From NCBI GenBank assembly GCA_029379385.1, contig CM055618.1, positions 2,180,134 to 2,244,133 of the forward strand: a stretch of 64,000 nt of DNA, in the 5' to 3' direction. The stretch is from Quillaja saponaria. Its lineage: Eukaryota; Streptophyta; Magnoliopsida; Fabales; Quillajaceae. Position numbers and translations under genes: made by a program. Of this stretch, positions 58,401-64,000 are shown one piece after another. Below the pieces are notes generated by a model. The model was not told the origin of the DNA, ran no database searches, and saw only the letters and a list, made by a program, of their open reading frames with translations. Each line of letters starts with the position of its first letter. Position 1 is the first letter of the stretch.

Positions 58401-60490
58401 AACCTTGATGAAATTATATTGACACCTAGCAAATTGTTACCCTCTATAATTCATTAGTACAACCAATTAACTCCAAAAGATAAAAACATAACGAAAAAGA
58501 AACTTTTGGAAATAATTAGATATTGTTGAATATAAGAAGAATGTATATTCAGATGATTATAAATGTACAAGAGGGAATCTCTATTTATAGGCTAAAGTGT
58601 TTGCCTAACATAGTAAACCTATACTAAATATCAACCAAATACGTAATAGAAATTACACATAAATAAGGAAACTATAAATAAGGAAATTTGACCCACTAAT
58701 TAAGCTGACTACTCTAACACTCCCCCTCAAGCTGGAGCATAAAGATTATATGTTCCAAACTTGTTGCATAGATATCGCAGTCGGTTTCTTGCCAAAGATT
58801 TTGTGAATAAGCCTGCTAACTGATCTTCTGATTTTGCATATGTAATTTTGATTGTATTATCCATAAGTTTCTCACAAACGAAATGACAGTCAACTTTTAT
58901 ATGTTTTGTTTGTTCATGAAAGATTGAATTTGATGCAATATGTAATACAGCTTGATTATCACATACTAACTCCATAGGCTGTGAGTGCTGAAATCCAATT
59001 TCGTCTAATAGATTTTTCAACCAAATTAACTCAGCAGTAGTATAAGTCATGGCCCTATATTCAGATTCAGCACTGGATCTTGCAACAAAAGTATGCTTTT
59101 TTCTTTTCCATGAAACAAGATTTCCATCCAGAAATATACAGTATCCTGTAGTAGATCTTCTGTCAAATTGAGAGTCTGCCCAATTAGCATCGCTATAACT
59201 TTGAACTGAAGTAGAATTATGTTTATGGACTAATGTATGACCACGACCATGTCCTCGAACTAGAGTGTGTTCATGATTCTTATATATTAATCAATTTCCG
59301 GGTGCAATTTTAAGATATCTTAAGATACGAATAACAGCATTCCAATGAGATGTTCGAGATTGATAAAAAAATTGGATAACCATATTAGTTGCAGAAATAA
59401 TATCTGGTTTAGTGAATGTGAGATAATTCAGCTTACCAACAACGACTCTATATTGCTCAGGATTTGTCAGTAGCTCCCCCTCATCTGGTACAAGTTTAGT
59501 GTTTGGATCCTACAGGAGTATTTACAGGTTTGGAATCCAACGGACAAATACCCAATTGTGATTCTGCAACCTCAATGCCCAAGAAGTATTTTAGCTGTAG
59601 TAATAACAAGAGATCCAGAAAACATAGAGATAAAAGTACTAGGTTTTGACATACCGATTTCAGATTTTTCAGAGGTAGACATAGCGATGAACAGTACCCC
59701 CGATGAACAATAATCGTACTGCTGGAATAAAATGACAACAATAGAGAGACACGCTAGAATGAAACGCACAACGGGAAAGAGACAACCAAATTTGCCAGAA
59801 AAATAAAAAGAGCATCGTTGGAAAAACGCACAACGGGATTTTTCGAAAAAATAAAAAGAGCACCGCTGGAAAGAGACACAACGAAAAGTTCATGAAAGTA
59901 CTCTTGAACTGTCAAACTTTTTGAGCAGTCAAACCCTAAATAAGCTTGAAAAGAAAAGGAGAGTGAGCTTTCTTTTAGATGAAAGAGATAATTAGGGATA
60001 GAAAAAAAGAAATAATGAGGCTCGAATGAAAGAAATAACTAGGTTTAATGATAGCTGGCAGCAAAGCCCTTTTTTTTCTTCATGTGGTGGCCAGATAAAA
60101 GAAAAAGAACATTATGATTCTTTTCTAAATTAGACCAAGATCGGGCTTCGGTTTCAAACCCGCTCTGATACCATATTGAATATAAGAAAAATGTATATTC
60201 AGATGATTATAAATGTATAACAGAAAGTCTCTATTTATAGGCTAAAGTGTTTACCTAATATATTGAACCTAGACTAAATATCAACCAAATACGTAATAGA
60301 AATTACACATAAATAAGGAAACTATAAATAAGAAAATTTGACTCACTAATTAAACTGACTACCCTAACAGATCTCAATTAAGTGCTCCAATTCTGATGAT
60401 TACTTTGAAGTACACTGTATTTCTATAAGCTAGTTCAAGTAAAGGCTAGCCAAACACCGACTTCGCTAGAGGACCTGAACCCAGTATAAT
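55500..60490. repeat. Spacer copy 2 of the AlaRS tandem unit
   Basis: Homologous to 25740-31590 but without the solo LTR and with one minisatellite unit. It is interrupted by a Copia element at 58524-60369. No host gene is seen in it. Confidence 0.8.
58524..60369 (-). mobile_element. Small internally deleted Copia element with two LTRs
   Basis: Two 196-bp LTRs (58524-58719 and 60174-60369) bound the element. On the minus strand the primer-binding site TGGTATCAGAGC (complement of 60162-60173) follows the 5' LTR and a GCTTGAGGGGGAG polypurine tract (58720-58733) precedes the 3' LTR. The target duplication is GATCT on the right (60370-60374) and GATAT on the left (58519-58523); the intact spacer reads TTAGATCTCAATT at this point. 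The interior (about 1.45 kb) keeps the gag start (STSEKSEIGMSKPSTF, about 59640-59690) and the RNase H end (59050-58727: TTAELIWLKNLL, VCDNQAVLHIASN, FHEQTKHIKVDCHF, DQLAGLFTKSL). Protease, integrase and most RT are deleted, so it is non-autonomous. Confidence 0.9.
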
Positions 60491-60493
60491 CTA

Positions 60494-63400
60494 TCAGTTC
60501 AATTTCATTGATGCAAATGCTGCTGCAAGATTCAAATACTTATGTATCTGTCTTATTCTATCTAACCCATCATCTTCATGTCACCAACAAAAAGCAAAGG
60601 AAGAAAGAGAGAGAACAAGACACAAGATGATTGATGGAATATACTCAAGCCTCTGATGTCAAACTAAGAAAATTATAAATTGGCACTCCATTCTTCATTG
60701 AATTTAACGCAATTAAAGAATTGTGCTAAGCAAAACAATTCACAAAGCCCTAAATATAATAAGACAATTAAGACATTGGTAATGACCTTCTGCTCTCTAA
60801 CTTTCAAAACTGCTTCACGAACTGCAACAGCATCAAGACCAACATTAACACGAGATATGCAGAAACCCTTCCCATCTGAAATGGCAAGTTCAGCCTTCTC
60901 TGTAGCTACCTCCACAGCTTTCCTTAAATTTTCTTCGGCAATCTTCTTTTGTACCTTTCTTACTTGGTCCTAGTACAAATAAGAAATTAGAAGATTAGGA
61001 GTTAGGACAACCATATATAATTGAAATGAAGGGGGTAACAGAAGTCAACAACGGAACAAGGATTAAAGCATGCATGATAAGCTGGTAATTTATTTTGGTT
61101 TAGATACAATACCTGAAGTCAGGCTATTTGGACTCGGATATCAGCTTTTTTGGTGGCTGGAATAGGTGCCGAGTCCACACGACTTTTCAAAGAAGAAACT
61201 TTCTGTAAATTGGAAACCTGAAATTCAACGGACTACAAACTTAGAGGGAAAATATACTCATTCACTATATAGTTAACAAAAGCATGTTTAAAAGGTCAAA
61301 GAGAAAAGAAATCTTTATAAGCAACATATCAGGAAAATTGGAAATAATTTCGAGAATAAAGTGCAGCCAATAAATTAAAAAAAATTGCAAAAAGAAATCT
61401 TCCTTCCAGCAAGGACTACTGTGTCAAAATACAGTGGATAAAGTATTGATAAAAGTTCAATTTACACTCATAATACGCTTGGTTCTAAGAACAGTGATAG
61501 CAGATCAATGTAAAAATAGTTGCAAGTTGCAACTCATAAATGCTCTACTCTATTACAAAAATTATACCGCCCCCAACTTAATCAAGCCAAATAATCAGCA
61601 GCCTCACTAGAGTTTAATAGAACCATATAAAAATTCTACATCATGATATGTAAATTGTAAATAATTTAAAAATCCCAAACCAAGTTTGCAATTTCAAGAC
61701 ATTATAATGATATTACAAAAAATACACATTTAGGATCTCTTTTGGCATTTCAGATCATCTATCAAGAAGCATATTAGCCAGTACATCAACAATTAAGATT
61801 GGAGGAGAAAGCGGATACAGAAATGCACAGAACTTGCCCATAAAGCTCGTGGAAGTAAGGAAGAACCACATTACAATAGAAACTTTCACTTATGATGACG
61901 AAGGTGCAGATGACTATTGACTAGTGTATATTGCTTTGGCAAGGAGAAAATGCATGTGGCTGAGGAGCTCACACAAGATATAAGACAAATGAAAACACAT
62001 GCACCAACCAACCTTTTCCAATGAAGTTCCATCTATTTTCGCAGCTTCATCTACTTCCTGCTCAAGCAAGGTTGCCATTTCCAAAGCCTTGAAAACACAA
62101 TCAGTTGTAACATCTGTTATCCTGCGGATCCCTTTCGCAATTCCCTCCTCAGATAGAAGGGCAAATGCTTTAGCTTCCCGAGTATTTGATATATGAGTCC
62201 CTGTCAATCCAAAATTAAAACTTTAAAATAAGAAACTCCAGAATTGCTTCAAGTAGAGGAACTACTTATTTAAGGATAACAACCACCACACAATTCTGCA
62301 GAAATGGATAACCATTGTTCATTCTCTGGATTAGCCAGGAGGTCCTCAACTTTTTCTCCAACCGCTACAACTCTGACTGGGTCAGGATAAACCTGTATCC
62401 AGAACGGACAGTATTCAAGGAACAAATATTGAAACTTGCTTGATAAGAAAAATGTAAATAAAGATAAATCACTGACCTCTCCAAAAACAGCTCGTAGACC
62501 ATTAATACGCTTTGCTTCCCCAAGGGTTACTTCCTTAGAATATACACATAATTCTGCTTTTATTTGCCCATTCACAATGGATTCAATCTTCCTCAAATGC
62601 TCAGGATCAATCGGCTTGCCTAAACAAATTATAGAAACACTTATGGTAACTTTGTATATAAACGTTGAAACTTCGACTGACTAACAAAAAAATCCTTACC
62701 ATGAGAAAAATCAAATCTTAATTTCTCAGGAAGAACAATAGGACCCTTTCTGGTCAACATGATCACCAAGAACCTCCTGCATATATAATAAGTGATTTCA
62801 ACAATCACATCCACAATCTAATAAAGGTGAAAAGTAAGGCTTCCTGTTAAAGGCATTTTGGACATACCCTAAGAGCAAAATTCAACATCTGTGTGCATGT
62901 ATGGTTTGGGGCTATGATAGTGCGCCTGTCATAATCAACCTGCAAAATTTAAATTACAAATAAGGACATATAGCAAGAAAAAAGGAGAAGTAAAATCCAT
63001 AGTTTTACCTTGCACACTACTTTGTCATCCACAGAGGGGCCCCTAGTCCCTCCAAGAAAAGAACCAATATGAAGAACAAAACTTCCAAAAACTTGAATGT
63101 TACAAACTTGAAATGAGCCATCTATAGATCCAGTATCAAAAATCTATAAACACAAACTATATCAGATGCACATCAATCAAGTGTAAAGAAAAAATTAACG
63201 ACGGTGTACAGAAAAATAACAATAATGTTAGGAGCATCCCTGATCACACATATTACATAAGATATGGGTAAACATGTTAGCAAACTGCATCGGAGAACGG
63301 CACACAAGAATATGGACATGCGTACCGTAACAACGATATGCAACAAATACCTATACCTCAGAGTCTAAGACCTCCTGCACAGTCTTTGGCTGAAAATATG

Positions 63401-64000
63401 TCTTATGGCCTTACCTATATATCTATTTTTTTAATCGGGAAGGGGGAAGGAGGGAATAAAACCCTATGTAGGCTTCCAAGATAGTTGACCCTTAATAATA
63501 TTCAACTTGACCAATTTCAAAACAACCAAAGTTGGAAGCAGCCATTATTACACCATTCCATATGAAGCATCATGGCCTTCCCGGTGTAACATTAGCTGCG
63601 TTTAGAGGAAAAACTAGTTTCTTGGAACTGTCAAGCTAAATTCATGGGTCCTGCATCATGAAGAGACTCCTGTCTGAAGTAGGGGTCCTTATTATTCTAC
63701 AAGGCCTCTGACATTCTATTCAGCAAACTATTTAACTTCCACTCTGGCTCAATGGTATTTTTCTGAATTGTGATTGATGTTGACTCGAATTCCCAATAAT
63801 GGTTTTATTACTTGGACGCAGGAATGCTAACAGTAGCATTCAAAGATTTCCAAGGGGTCGTCCAAAGACAATTCAATGCCCAAGAAACAATTTGGCCTAT
63901 TTATATGCTCTCCTAGCTCTATATTTTACTTTTTTGAACCTAGTAACTACAACTTGAAAGCAACAAGTCTTTCCTCTTGGGATCAATGCCAAGCTGTCAG
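60494..64000 (-). pseudogene. Second alanyl-tRNA synthetase copy, 3' half, disabled
   Basis: This is colinear with 31598-36150 of the intact gene and runs off the window. Exon equivalents: 23 (only 60494-60534), 21 (60969-60787), 20 (61202-61113), 19 (62200-62013), 18 (62392-62284), 17 (62619-62477), 16 (62776-62700), 15 (62939-62868) and 14 (63143-63009). Exon 22 and the start of exon 23 are deleted. Exon 20 has an in-frame TGA (61119-61121) where the intact gene has CGA. Exon 16 is 77 instead of 76 bp, a +1 frameshift near 62749. Exon 14 lost 9 bp in frame. Splice borders of the surviving exons remain normal, and zinc-site residues HTCTH and CGGTH are still encoded. It could still be transcribed, but it cannot make a full enzyme. 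Confidence 0.9.

Noticed and set aside
62013..62684. A second functional AlaRS gene
   Set aside because: Individual exons look intact, but the copy has a nonsense codon, a frameshift and a missing exon 22 within the window.
60000..64000. Treating the second AlaRS copy as an assembly duplication
   Set aside because: It differs from the first by many substitutions, indels, an 877-bp deletion and a private Copia insertion, which uncollapsed haplotypes alone would hardly place in tandem; a read-level check would settle it.

Overview
This window looks like nuclear DNA of a eudicot plant. It is very AT-rich, its genes carry many introns with GT-AG or GC-AG borders, and most of the rest is remains of plant transposable elements (Copia, Gypsy/Athila-like, LINE, SINE, CACTA-like and TIR elements). 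I see no rRNA, tRNA, CRISPR array or bacterial-style gene. The species cannot be named from the sequence alone.

Two protein-coding genes appear intact. At 7030-10042 (+) is a six-exon yellow-stripe-like (YSL) oligopeptide/metal-chelate transporter of 693 residues, most like the YSL5/7/8 branch. At 31598-55289 (-) is a 23-exon alanyl-tRNA synthetase gene. Its spliced frame is open from end to end: 955 residues from the proximal ATG, or 1009 from an upstream ATG that adds a likely organelle-targeting extension.

Layout: 1-7000 is intergenic, with SINE, Copia-LTR and CACTA-like relics and a duplicated YSL promoter module. 10043-11644 holds a TIR element and a SINE. 11645-16728 is a Copia element with both LTRs and a decayed, internally deleted interior. 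16729-23399 is a graveyard of repeats. 23400-25034 is an Athila-like Gypsy LTR, primer-binding site and start of gag, cut off abruptly. 25035 to the window end is an AlaRS tandem array: a first-exon relic (25035-25720), a spacer, the intact gene, a second copy of the spacer, and a second AlaRS body (60494 to beyond 64000) that is a pseudogene. The repeat period is about 29 kb.

The two spacers and two AlaRS bodies can be compared base by base, so the window records its own history. It shows a solo LTR, a small inversion and a minisatellite expansion in one spacer; a Copia insertion in the other; and an 877-bp deletion, a premature stop and a frameshift in the second AlaRS copy. I found no new gene system. 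The most unusual features are the duplicated start-codon module in the AlaRS leader, GC-AG introns in both intact genes, and the AlaRS array itself.
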